DNA of 64,000 bases from Cellvibrionaceae bacterium 1162T.S.0a.05 (GTDB lineage Bacteria > Pseudomonadota > Gammaproteobacteria > Pseudomonadales > Cellvibrionaceae): NCBI GenBank assembly GCA_000964245.1, contig LANB01000001.1:289501-353500 (forward strand). Direction: 5' to 3'. The position numbers and the translations under genes were made by a program. This document shows, piece by piece, positions 9,692 to 17,769 of the stretch (position 1 is its first letter; every line of letters starts with the position of its first letter). A model generated the notes under the pieces. That model saw only the letters and a program-made list of their open reading frames with translations, did no database searches and had not been told where the DNA came from.

Positions 9692-10312
9692 ATGTCAAAT
9701 CCGATACGGAAATTACGAACAGAACGGGCATGGTCCCAGGAGCAATTGGCCGAGATGGCGGGCCTGAGTGTCAGAACTGTTCAACGCGCTGAAAATGGCG
9801 CGCCCTCCGGTTTGGAAACGCTGAAATCTTTGGCAGCTGTATTCGAAGTGAGTCTGGATACCTTGCGCAGCGAGGATGCAGATAAAAACGAACCTGATGA
9901 GGAAAAACACATGGAAAATACAATCGACTCTGCCAACGACAACCAACAGCCGACGGATCTGGAAATTACAATTCGCCGGTCTGCCACTCTGGCCGTCATA
10001 CTGGCCATGCTGGCGCTGATTAATTACGTCACCATGCCACAGTATTTGTGGGTGAAGTGGGCAGGCCTCGGTATTGGCTTAGCCATTTTGGGCATGTGGG
10101 CAAATTGGCTGAGTAGTAAGGAAAACCAGGCTGACCGGGAACCTAAAAATATGAAAGAGATGCTGAACACAACCGGCATTATGCTCGCCTCAGGGTTTGG
10201 CCTCTTTATGCTCAATGCAACAATGAGCCCGGGTAACTGGTGGGTGATTTGGCCTCTGGGAGCCCTGGCCATTGCGATTCCGATTCTTTGGGTTCGCTTT
10301 CTTAACCGTTAA
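9692..10312 (+). CDS. XRE-family HTH regulator with C-terminal membrane segments
   Basis: 206 aa from the ATG at 9692, with TAGGAG upstream; longer upstream reading would run into the palindromic element. Residues 1-55 form a Cro/C1-type helix-turn-helix (RKLRTERAWSQEQLAEMAGL followed by SVRTVQRAENG). After an acidic linker, residues about 95-200 contain four hydrophobic segments, e.g. TLAVILAMLALINYV and WWVIWPLGALAIAIPILW. The second half resembles the 2TM domain seen after XRE domains in other Proteobacteria. Likely a membrane-tethered DNA-binding regulator. Target and signal unknown; stands alone between the cellulase and pectate lyase genes. Confidence 0.82.
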   Translation: MSNPIRKLRTERAWSQEQLAEMAGLSVRTVQRAENGAPSGLETLKSLAAVFEVSLDTLRSEDADKNEPDEEKHMENTIDSANDNQQPTDLEITIRRSATLAVILAMLALINYVTMPQYLWVKWAGLGIGLAILGMWANWLSSKENQADREPKNMKEMLNTTGIMLASGFGLFMLNATMSPGNWWVIWPLGALAIAIPILWVRFLNR

Positions 10313-10377
10313 TGCCAGCCTGTAAGTGACAAATAGCTCTTGAATAGCGTGCAGCATCCTGGCTAAGGTGCTGCACC

Positions 10378-11550
10378 ATGAACCAGAATAACTTCCGAAA
10401 GAAAGCGCGTTTAAAATTTGCTCGTATCACCCTGATACTGGGCTTGTCTTTAATTTGCACTGCATTGCATGCCAACGAAAAAGGCGACAAAACCTACTAC
10501 CCTATTTCCCTTGACGGTTTCGCGGACGGTATTCGCCACTGGCAAAGGTTACACGACACCTTCGACTACCCTCGATGTGATGAAGCCGATATCACCTGCA
10601 TTGCCGATAACATCCTGCTTTATCAGCGTATCAATGGCGGTTGGCCGAAAAATCGCGATCCCGCACGCGTGCTGAGTGAAAAGGAAAAGCAGGAAATTAA
10701 AACCCGCAAATTAAAACAGGATACAACGCTCGACAATCGCAACACTTACACACAAATACTTTATTTGGCGGAAACCTACAGCCAGACACGCGACGAAAAA
10801 TACCGGGACGCCAGCCTGCGCGGCCTCGAATTTATTTTAGCGGCACAACTCCCGAATGGCGGCTGGACACATTCCCCTCCGAACACCAAAAGTTATTATG
10901 GCTACATTACCCTCGCCGATGATGTGATGCCCGGCGTGCTCAGCCTGTTGCGAAAAGCAGCAACAAGGCAAGCACCCTTCGACTATTTGTCACCCGACAT
11001 TAACGTGCGCTGCCAACAAGCCCTCGCACGTGGTGAAAAACTACTCCTGAGCTTACAAGTACAACAGGCAGGACACGCCACCATTTGGGCGGGACAATAC
11101 CACCCCGTCACACTTGCACCGATTGGTGCCCGCACCTTTGAATTGCCCGCGCTCGTAACCAGCGAAAGTGTCGCCGTGCTCGATTACCTCATGAGCATAC
11201 CGAAACCCAATGCAGAAATTATCAAGGCCGTGGATGCTGCTGCGCGTTGGTTTAATGCACATGCACTCAGCGGTTTTCGTGTAGAGCACATAACCGTCGA
11301 CAAAGAACGCTTTGATTACCACAGCTCAGATAAAGACAAAATCATCATTGAAGATAACAACGCGCCTTTAATTTGGGCGCGCTTTTACGAGCTCGATAGC
11401 AACACGCCCTTTATGGCAAATCGCGACGGCAAAAAAGTCTTTAAACTGGAAGACGTACACCGGGAACGCCGCACAGGTTACGCCTGGTATGGCTATTGGC
11501 CAGCCGATTTTCTCGTCCGCTATGCGCAATGGAAAAAGAACATCAACTGA
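10378..11550 (+). CDS. PL10-family pectate lyase
   Basis: 390 aa, exported: basic N-terminus and hydrophobic stretch ending near ALHA. Matches the PelA/Pel-15E family (PL10, TIGR02474): YQRINGGWPKN, TLDNRNTYTQI, LPNGGW, HPVTLAPIGARTFE, NAPLIWARFYEL and RRTGYAWYG are all in family order. PL10 enzymes cleave polygalacturonate by Ca2+-dependent beta-elimination with an Arg base and fold as an (alpha/alpha) toroid. There is no CBM, so this is a catalytic-only form, perhaps periplasmic. A cupin gene follows after 24 bp and a MarC gene directly after that, suggesting one transcript. Confidence 0.92.
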   Translation: MNQNNFRKKARLKFARITLILGLSLICTALHANEKGDKTYYPISLDGFADGIRHWQRLHDTFDYPRCDEADITCIADNILLYQRINGGWPKNRDPARVLSEKEKQEIKTRKLKQDTTLDNRNTYTQILYLAETYSQTRDEKYRDASLRGLEFILAAQLPNGGWTHSPPNTKSYYGYITLADDVMPGVLSLLRKAATRQAPFDYLSPDINVRCQQALARGEKLLLSLQVQQAGHATIWAGQYHPVTLAPIGARTFELPALVTSESVAVLDYLMSIPKPNAEIIKAVDAAARWFNAHALSGFRVEHITVDKERFDYHSSDKDKIIIEDNNAPLIWARFYELDSNTPFMANRDGKKVFKLEDVHRERRTGYAWYGYWPADFLVRYAQWKKNIN

Positions 11551-11574
11551 TTACACTGAACTCAAGGTGCCGCA

Positions 11575-12057
11575 ATGAAACCTGTCACTAACCTCGATGA
11601 GTTAAACAATTTCACCCACATGGACGATGGTGCCTTCGCATCCAGTTTCGCACCCATTAGCGAAAATATTGGAGCCAAAAACCTCGGCTACAGCCTCGCG
11701 GTAGTGCCGCCAGGAAAAAGGGTGTGCCCCTTTCACAACCACCACGTTGTGGAAGAAATGTTTTTTATCCTCGAAGGTGAAGGCATCTTGCGTTTTGGCG
11801 ATAAGGAATATCCGCTACGTAAAAACGACATCATTGCGTGCCCGCCCGGTGGCCGCGACGTTGCCCACCAAATCGTCAACACCAGCGACAAGGACATTAC
11901 GTACTTATGTGTGAGCACAATGGAAGAAGCCGATGTGTGTGAGTACCCCGATTCTGACAAAGTCTTCGCGATGGTTGGCCCCCAGGGAAAACGCACATTT
12001 AAACACCTCAGCTTCGCAAGCAGTGCCGTTGATTATTTCGATGGCGAAAAGAAATAA
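11575..12057 (+). CDS. Cupin-domain protein
   Basis: 160 aa, no signal peptide. The two cupin motifs are clear: CPFHNHHVVEEMFFILEGEG (metal-binding His/His/Glu, near 45-65) and a second motif around PPGGRDVAHQIVNTSDKD. Single-domain cytosolic cupins of this kind are often sugar isomerases or small-molecule binding proteins. The position behind the pectate lyase suggests a role with pectin breakdown products, but no specific substrate can be read. The stop codon lies 6 nt before the next ATG, so it is probably translated together with its neighbour. Confidence 0.85.
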   Translation: MKPVTNLDELNNFTHMDDGAFASSFAPISENIGAKNLGYSLAVVPPGKRVCPFHNHHVVEEMFFILEGEGILRFGDKEYPLRKNDIIACPPGGRDVAHQIVNTSDKDITYLCVSTMEEADVCEYPDSDKVFAMVGPQGKRTFKHLSFASSAVDYFDGEKK

Positions 12058-12063
12058 AAAGAT

Positions 12064-12690
12064 ATGATCGATACCTTCGTCATTTCATTCACCACCTTCT
12101 TTGCCACGGTCGGCCCCATCGACGTGGCCGGCGTATTTGCGGTGCTCACAGCCACCACTGCAACACGCACTCGCAGAATAATGGCCCTTCGCGGCACCGC
12201 CATTGCCACAGCCGTCCTGTTGATTTTTGCACTCTGTGGTAATTTCTTACTAACACGCCTCGGGATTAGCCTGCCCGCATTAAAAGTGGCAGGAGGTATT
12301 CTCTTACTCTTGATGAGTATCGACATGGTATTTGTACGCAACTCCGGCGGCACATCCACCACCCTGGAAGAAAAAGACGAAGCCAGCACCAAAGTGGATA
12401 TTTCCGTCTTCCCGCTGGCAACACCCTTAATTGCAGGCCCGGGTGCGATGGGCGCTGCAATTCTTCTAATGGCTAAATTTGAAGGTGATGTTTTTTCCAA
12501 AGGCATCGTATTGGCAGGCATGCTCACCGTCATGCTGCTCACACTGTTTATGCTCCTCCTCGCAGAAACCGTTCCCAAACTTCTCGGCCTTACCGGTATG
12601 CACGTCATCACCCGCGTGTTCGGCGTGTTACTTTCCGCGCTTGCGGTTCAGTTTATTTTTGATGGTATCAGTGCAAGCGGTGTTTTTTAG
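12064..12690 (+). CDS. MarC-family inner membrane protein
   Basis: 208 aa with about six membrane segments: VISFTTFFATVGPIDVAGVF, ATAVLLIFALCGNFLLTRL, ALKVAGGILLLLMSIDMVF and three more after a charged loop. The PxxxAGPGA-type motif (PLIAGPGAMGA) and the LKVAGG segment are characteristic of the MarC/UPF0056 family. The family's function is poorly known; the old link to multiple antibiotic resistance has not held up generally. Last gene of the pectate lyase-cupin-marC group. No clear terminator was found in the 230 bp that follow. Confidence 0.88.
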   Translation: MIDTFVISFTTFFATVGPIDVAGVFAVLTATTATRTRRIMALRGTAIATAVLLIFALCGNFLLTRLGISLPALKVAGGILLLLMSIDMVFVRNSGGTSTTLEEKDEASTKVDISVFPLATPLIAGPGAMGAAILLMAKFEGDVFSKGIVLAGMLTVMLLTLFMLLLAETVPKLLGLTGMHVITRVFGVLLSALAVQFIFDGISASGVF

Positions 12691-12865
12691 CGCGCGTTTT
12701 CCGTAATCGCTCACCAAAACAGTTCACTTTTTTCTTTAGACGGGTTTCATTTCTGTGCCTGGCGTGTTTGATTTCGCACTTTTTTGGCTCGCTCTTTTCT
12801 CTCCAAGCCGATTCAAGCCCAGTGATAAGCCGCACCAGCGCTTGTATTTCGTATTTTCAAACTAA

Positions 12866-12882
12866 CTGGCAACCTTCTTGCT
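12866..12882 (+). promoter_or_regulatory. Putative sigma-54 promoter of the redox operon
   Basis: CTGGCAACCTTCTTGCT matches the sigma-54 consensus YTGGCACGRNNNTTGCW at CTGGCA and TTGCT, with exact GG-N10-GC spacing. The predicted start of transcription is near 12893, 28 bp before the first gene. Found by eye; no scan score is available. Confidence 0.6.
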
Positions 12883-12920
12883 CTTAGTCCTGCAGGCATA
12901 AAAAAATTTACGCATGCACG

Positions 12921-14963
12921 ATGAACGAACAATTGGCTATTCCAGCAAGCACCAATTTTGAGCAAGCTAACATTGACACCGTCGATGACGCAGACACCCA
13001 ACAGAAAACCGTACTGGTTATTGGAGCGGGCCCCGCCGGTATTCGTTTTTGTCATGAACTCTTGAAACAGCAGCCACAGCGTAAAGTGATTTTATTCGGC
13101 GATGAAGCCGTTCTTCCTTACAACCGGGTATTGCTGTCTTCGTTGCTTGCTGGCGAAATTCAACCGGATGCACTGCTTAACCCCTTACCAGACACCAAAC
13201 AATTTCCGGGCTTCGAGTTTGTTGTTGCGCGCATAAAAGAAATTCACGCAAAGAAACGTGAGCTTGTTTCCACCAGTGGCGAACGCTATCACTATCACAA
13301 ACTCGTGATCGCAACCGGTTCAAATGCACACAAACCGGACATCCCAGGTATTGAGATGCGCGGCGTGTACACCTTTCGCGATATGAAAGACACCGAATAT
13401 TTATATTCACGTTGCGCACGCAGTCGTCATGTTGTCATTGTCGGTGGCGGCCTGCTCGGCATTGAAGCCGCGCGCGCGCTGCAACGTGCTAATACACAAA
13501 TCACTTTGGTGCAACAAAGTCGCCGTTTGATGAATCGGCAACTCGACGACACCGCTGCACAACTCTTACAGAGTAAAATCGAAGCACTCGGCATTCGCGT
13601 GATTACCCAATCCGGTGTGCGCGCTATTTTGGGTCGCGAACGTGTGGAAGGCGTTAAGTTGTATCTCGGTGGCGAACTTGAATGCGACACCGTTCTGGTG
13701 TGCGCCGGTGTAAAACCCAATGTCCAACTCGCACAACACGCGCAACTTAAAGTCATGCGCGGCATTGTTGTGGATGATCAACTCCGTACTTCTAACAAAC
13801 ATATTTATGCCATAGGTGAATGCAGTGAACACCGCGGCCAAACCTACGGCTTGATTTCACCCGGGCTTGAGCAAGCGGCGGCGGCTGCAAACCGTATTGC
13901 TGGTAATAAAGCCATGCAATATCACGGTTCACAGGCAATTTCGCGTTTAAAAGTGTTGAACGAACAGGTGTGCAGCATGGGCGAAGTCAGTGACCTGGAA
14001 TTTCGTTCACGTCGCTTTGAGTGGGTTTTCCAACAAAAAAAACAAGGCATTTACCGCAAAATTGTTGTGCATAAAGGTCACCTCACCGGTGTGCTGTGCA
14101 TCGGCGCATGGGACGATCTCACTCGTGTGCAGGAAGCCTGGCAAAACCAGCGCCGTATCTACCCCTGGCAAATTCTGCGCTTTTTATTATTTGGCGAACT
14201 CTGGACTGGCGAGAACGATGTTAATCATTGGCCAGCATCGGCCATCGTTTGCCAGTGCAACCTTGTGAGCCAGGGCGAAATTCGCCAACACATACAACAA
14301 GGCTGCACCTCTCTCGAAAAAATCAGCCAGAGCTGCAAAGCGGGTAGCACCTGTGGCTCGTGTAAGCCGCTATTGGTTTCCATGTTGCAAGACGCCTCGC
14401 CAGACGCGAGCACAGCGGGATTAAAAGAAAGATTCTGGCCAGCAATGCTCATCTGCTCTGCCCTCGCATTACTTTTTGTGGGTTTCTTGCTCGCGTTTCC
14501 GCCCTTGAGTGTGTCAGACAGTGTTCAACAGCCTACCGCGTTTGAAAACATCTGGAACGATAAATTCTGGAAGCAAGTCACAGGCTTTAGTTTATTGGGC
14601 ATGTCCGTTATCGGCTTATTGATGTCCCTGCGAAAACGTCTGTCATCAAAAATTATTCACTACCTCGGTCAGTATTCCATCTGGCGATTGGCGCACTTAA
14701 TTCTTGGTCTCGCTTGCGTTGTACTGTTGTTTTTTCACACCGGCCTGCATTTCGGCTCGAATTTAAATTTTATGCTTATGCTCACCTTTGTTAGCACCCT
14801 GGCGCTGGGCGCGGCAACGGGCCTCAGTCTTGCACTCGGCCATTTACTGCCTACAAATTTTTCACAAGGCCTGCGGCGCTTTTGGACCTGGGCTCATATC
14901 GTCATTGTTTGGCCGCTGCCGATATTGGTCGGCATGCATATTTTATCGGTGTATTACTTTTGA
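12921..14963 (+). CDS. NirB-like FAD/NAD(P) oxidoreductase fused to a [2Fe-2S] domain and a membrane haem b-type domain
   Basis: 680 aa. Residues about 30-400 are a two-dinucleotide-fold reductase like the N-terminus of NirB: FAD motif VLVIGAGPAG (31-40), NAD motif VVIVGGGLLG and YAIGECSEH. Residues about 440-485 form a BFD-like [2Fe-2S] domain with Cys 444, 446, 478 and 481. Unlike NirB there is no sirohaem domain. Instead about 170 residues hold five hydrophobic segments (RFWPAMLICSALALLFVGF, then VTGFSLLGMSVIGLLMS, and others), with histidines in the third (FFHTGLH) and last (WAHIVIVWP, VGMHIL), as in b-type cytochromes. It likely passes electrons from NAD(P)H into the membrane, to the overlapping downstream multihaem cytochrome. 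That route is an inference. Confidence 0.85.
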   Translation: MNEQLAIPASTNFEQANIDTVDDADTQQKTVLVIGAGPAGIRFCHELLKQQPQRKVILFGDEAVLPYNRVLLSSLLAGEIQPDALLNPLPDTKQFPGFEFVVARIKEIHAKKRELVSTSGERYHYHKLVIATGSNAHKPDIPGIEMRGVYTFRDMKDTEYLYSRCARSRHVVIVGGGLLGIEAARALQRANTQITLVQQSRRLMNRQLDDTAAQLLQSKIEALGIRVITQSGVRAILGRERVEGVKLYLGGELECDTVLVCAGVKPNVQLAQHAQLKVMRGIVVDDQLRTSNKHIYAIGECSEHRGQTYGLISPGLEQAAAAANRIAGNKAMQYHGSQAISRLKVLNEQVCSMGEVSDLEFRSRRFEWVFQQKKQGIYRKIVVHKGHLTGVLCIGAWDDLTRVQEAWQNQRRIYPWQILRFLLFGELWTGENDVNHWPASAIVCQCNLVSQGEIRQHIQQGCTSLEKISQSCKAGSTCGSCKPLLVSMLQDASPDASTAGLKERFWPAMLICSALALLFVGFLLAFPPLSVSDSVQQPTAFENIWNDKFWKQVTGFSLLGMSVIGLLMSLRKRLSSKIIHYLGQYSIWRLAHLILGLACVVLLFFHTGLHFGSNLNFMLMLTFVSTLALGAATGLSLALGHLLPTNFSQGLRRFWTWAHIVIVWPLPILVGMHILSVYYF

Positions 14964-16357
14964 AAAAACAAAGTAAGAATGTCATTTGGTGGTGCCTGTG
15001 GTTTGTTTTTGCACTGGCGCTGGCCGCGTATTTCAGCTGGCAATTATTTCTCAAAAAAGAAAAAACGGCATTTTTAATTGGTGAAGCGAGCCACGGGCAT
15101 TTTCAAATCGAAATGGCCTGTGAAACTTGCCACACCTCCCCTTTTGGCGGAAAAGACATATTGCAAGAAGCTTGCGAAAACTGCCACGCCGAAGATCTTG
15201 AACTCGCGCACGACTCGCACCCCAAGAAAAAATTTACCGACCCGCGCAATGCCGACAGCATAAAAATTCTTGATGCGCGCTATTGCATCAGTTGCCACAC
15301 CGAACACCAGATGGAGCAAACTCGCGCAATGGGCGTCACCCTACCGGATGATTATTGCTTTCACTGCCATGTCGACATCGGCGAAGAACGCGAAAGCCAC
15401 AAGGATCTGGCCTTCGACAGTTGTGCAAGCGCGGGTTGCCATAACTTCCATGATAATCGCGCGCTCTATGAAAGCTTTCTGGTGGAGAACGCCAATCAGG
15501 ATTGGATAAAAACCATTGTGGCCTTGCCACTCGTGAATGCCACAAGCATAAAAAATACAGAAACCAAACCCGCGTTAACCCTGGATGAAGCTGTAGCGCC
15601 GAGCGCACATATGAACGAGGACATTCTCCACGATTGGGAAATGAGCGCACATGCGCAAGCCGGTATCAATTGTGAAGGTTGCCATAGCACTAGCCAAAGC
15701 CAAAGCAATAAGGTTCACCAAAATAATAAAAAAACAAATGATATCTGGATAGAAAAACCCGGCATTGAAACGTGCAAGCAATGCCATCAACAGGAAGTCG
15801 CTACGTTTAAGCAAGGCAAACATGGTATGCGCCTCGCCGACGAAGTGAGCCACCCACTTTCTGCTGTAAAACCGGCCGATTCACCGTCGAGTGCCTCATT
15901 ACAGTTCCACGAAAACGCCTTACAAAAGCACCAAAGTTGTACAGCGTGCCACAGCGCGCACCGTTTTGATCGCGAATTCGCCGCAGTGGATGCCTGTTTA
16001 GGGTGCCATGACGATGAACATTCCCAAGCCTTTGAAGCATCGCCGCACGGGCAAATATGGCAACACGCGATTGCAACAAATGCTGATACCGGCGGCCTCG
16101 TAAGTTGCGCCTCATGCCACATGCCACGCGGCATTGAAAAGTCCGGTGGTGAAACCATTGTCAGTGTTAATCACAACCAGAATTTTAATCTCAGACCCAA
16201 TGAAAAAATGCTGCGCAGTGTGTGCATGAATTGTCATGGCCTGGGATTTGCAATAAACGCATTAGCGGATGAAGGCTTAATTCGTAATAATTTTTCAGGC
16301 AAACCCAGCGTGGATATTCCCTCAATAGAATGGGCCCTGAAAAGAGAAAACCGGTAA
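14960..16357 (+). CDS. Membrane-anchored multihaem cytochrome c (10 CXXCH plus one CX4CH)
   Basis: About 465 aa from a TTG at 14960 that overlaps the previous stop by 4 nt (TTTGA), pointing to coupled translation; upstream reading would run inside the previous gene. One N-terminal membrane anchor (NVIWWCLWFVFALALAAYFS), then a periplasmic domain. Haem motifs in order: CETCH, CENCH, CISCH, CFHCH, the atypical CASAGCH, CEGCH, CKQCH, CTACH, CLGCH, CASCH (followed by MP) and CMNCH. The spacing recalls the cytochrome c3/c554 and octahaem families, but I cannot assign a characterised member. It probably accepts electrons from the membrane flavoprotein upstream; whether it is an electron carrier or a terminal reductase of a nitrogen oxide is open. 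Confidence 0.85.
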   Translation: MKKQSKNVIWWCLWFVFALALAAYFSWQLFLKKEKTAFLIGEASHGHFQIEMACETCHTSPFGGKDILQEACENCHAEDLELAHDSHPKKKFTDPRNADSIKILDARYCISCHTEHQMEQTRAMGVTLPDDYCFHCHVDIGEERESHKDLAFDSCASAGCHNFHDNRALYESFLVENANQDWIKTIVALPLVNATSIKNTETKPALTLDEAVAPSAHMNEDILHDWEMSAHAQAGINCEGCHSTSQSQSNKVHQNNKKTNDIWIEKPGIETCKQCHQQEVATFKQGKHGMRLADEVSHPLSAVKPADSPSSASLQFHENALQKHQSCTACHSAHRFDREFAAVDACLGCHDDEHSQAFEASPHGQIWQHAIATNADTGGLVSCASCHMPRGIEKSGGETIVSVNHNQNFNLRPNEKMLRSVCMNCHGLGFAINALADEGLIRNNFSGKPSVDIPSIEWALKRENR

Positions 16358-16453
16358 AAACCGGTAACCACAACAGCAGGTACTGACAACGGTAACTTTT
16401 AACTTGTCAAAACTTTATCGAAGTGAACGACACATACCATGCGAGGAAAAAAA

Positions 16454-17023
16454 ATGAAGTTAGCCACCACGACCATGCTGATTGCGAGTACCTGCCTGTT
16501 ATTGTCAGGCTGCGGGGAAGAAGCCAAACCGGGAATTGATCCTAAAGTGTATACCGACTCCCTTTTTGCGGTAATGAAAGCCGACCGCACCAACTACACC
16601 AAATTAATTGTGCAACGTTTAGGGCCTAAAGGCGCCAATGCCATCTTCCCGGTTGAACATTGGAAAGATGTCGATAACGGTGCACCCCTGCCCGCGCAAA
16701 TGTTTCGCGCCGGAGCAGAAGCTGTTCGCGATTTAACTGACGAGTTTACCTACTCCTTGCAAAGCGAATGGCCGATTAACAAACAAAATGCACCTAAAAC
16801 CGACATGGAAGCAGAAGGCCTTAAATTTATTTCTGCCAACCCTGGTGAGAATTTTTACGGTGAAGAAACCCTGGGTGATGTGACGTATTTTACGGCCGTG
16901 TATCCCGATGTTGCCGTTGCAGAGGCCTGCGTGTCTTGCCACAACGAACACAAGGATACGCCAAAAACCGATTTTAAAATCGGTGATGTCATGGGCGGCG
17001 TTGTGATACGCGTTCCCCTTTAA
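16454..17023 (+). CDS. Tll0287-like (DUF3365) monohaem lipoprotein
   Basis: 190 aa from the ATG at 16454, with GCGAGG 8 nt upstream (an ATG at 16439 lacks this). Signal peptide with lipobox LSGC. The C-terminus has one haem c site, ACVSCHNEHKDTPKTDF, followed by GDVMGGVVIRVPL, the hallmark end of the Tll0287-like/DUF3365 domain. These are PAS-like haem domains, either stand-alone redox or signalling proteins or sensor domains of kinases. Located between the multihaem cytochrome and a small cytochrome c, so likely part of the same periplasmic electron chain. Confidence 0.85.
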   Translation: MKLATTTMLIASTCLLLSGCGEEAKPGIDPKVYTDSLFAVMKADRTNYTKLIVQRLGPKGANAIFPVEHWKDVDNGAPLPAQMFRAGAEAVRDLTDEFTYSLQSEWPINKQNAPKTDMEAEGLKFISANPGENFYGEETLGDVTYFTAVYPDVAVAEACVSCHNEHKDTPKTDFKIGDVMGGVVIRVPL

Positions 17024-17045
17024 TTTAAAACCTGAAGCCAAAATT

Positions 17046-17369
17046 ATGCGAAACCGTCTCTCATTCGTTCTGCTCTCGAGCGCGTCGATACTATTTTCCG
17101 GGTGTAGTAAGGAAGAACCCGTAGTGGAAATTTCGGCGGGGGAGCAGATTTTTAAGAGCAACTGCAAGGTTTGCCACGCACAAGGCATTAACGGTGCCCC
17201 GATTGTTGGCAACCATGCCATGTGGGACGAACGTGCAGCGCAGGGTATTGATGTACTTGTTGAGCATGCCGCAAACGGTTACGGCTTAATGCCAGCAAAA
17301 GGCGGTAACGACGCCCTCAGCGAGGAAGAACTCCGCGAGGCCATTACCTACATGTTAAACCAGTTATGA
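17046..17369 (+). CDS. Class I cytochrome c (c5-like) lipoprotein
   Basis: 107 aa. Signal peptide ending in FSGC, so probably lipid-anchored. One haem site CKVCHAQGINGAPIVGN, a likely axial Met in GYGLMPAKGGN, and a C-terminal helix LSEEELREAITYML: the cytochrome c5 pattern. A small mobile electron carrier on the periplasmic side. It starts 22 bp after the previous stop, in the same run of genes. Confidence 0.9.
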   Translation: MRNRLSFVLLSSASILFSGCSKEEPVVEISAGEQIFKSNCKVCHAQGINGAPIVGNHAMWDERAAQGIDVLVEHAANGYGLMPAKGGNDALSEEELREAITYMLNQL

Positions 17370-17415
17370 CACTAACCGTTGTAACTCTATCCCTATAGAA
17401 CCAGGAGAACAACCC

Positions 17416-17769
17416 ATGTCGATTTACGAGAAAATAGGTGGCGCGCCCGCCGTCGACGCAGCAGTAGATTTATTTTATCGCAAAGTATTAGGCGATGATC
17501 GCATCAGCCATTTTTTTGATAGCGTGGATATGGATGCACAAATCGCCAAGCAAAAATCGTTTTTAACCATGGTCTTCGGTGGCCCGAACAGTTACACCGG
17601 CAAAGACATGCGCGAAGCCCACAAACACATGTCACTCACCGAAGAACATTTTAACGCGGTGGCAGAAAACCTGGTTGGCACCTTACAGGAACTCGGCGTT
17701 GCGGAAGAAGATATTAATGAGATTGCCGGTATCGCCATGAGCGTTAAAGACGACGTGCTCAACAAATAA
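17416..17769 (+). CDS. glbN: Group I truncated haemoglobin
   Basis: 117 aa with the trHbN pattern: MSIYEKIGG start, AVDLFYRKVLGDDRISHFF, KSFLTMVFGGPNSYTG, and REAHKHMSLTEEHFNAV with the proximal His, then the closing helix. Members bind O2 and NO, and several act as NO dioxygenases when given a reductase. AGGAGAACAACCC precedes the ATG. The stop codon overlaps the ATG of the next gene by one base (TAATG), so haemoglobin and reductase are likely made in step. Confidence 0.92.
   Translation: MSIYEKIGGAPAVDAAVDLFYRKVLGDDRISHFFDSVDMDAQIAKQKSFLTMVFGGPNSYTGKDMREAHKHMSLTEEHFNAVAENLVGTLQELGVAEEDINEIAGIAMSVKDDVLNK

Noticed and set aside
12033-12611. 192-codon antisense frame opposite the MarC gene
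   Set aside because: Mirror of a membrane protein gene; low-complexity Ser/Arg/Val product, no start signals.
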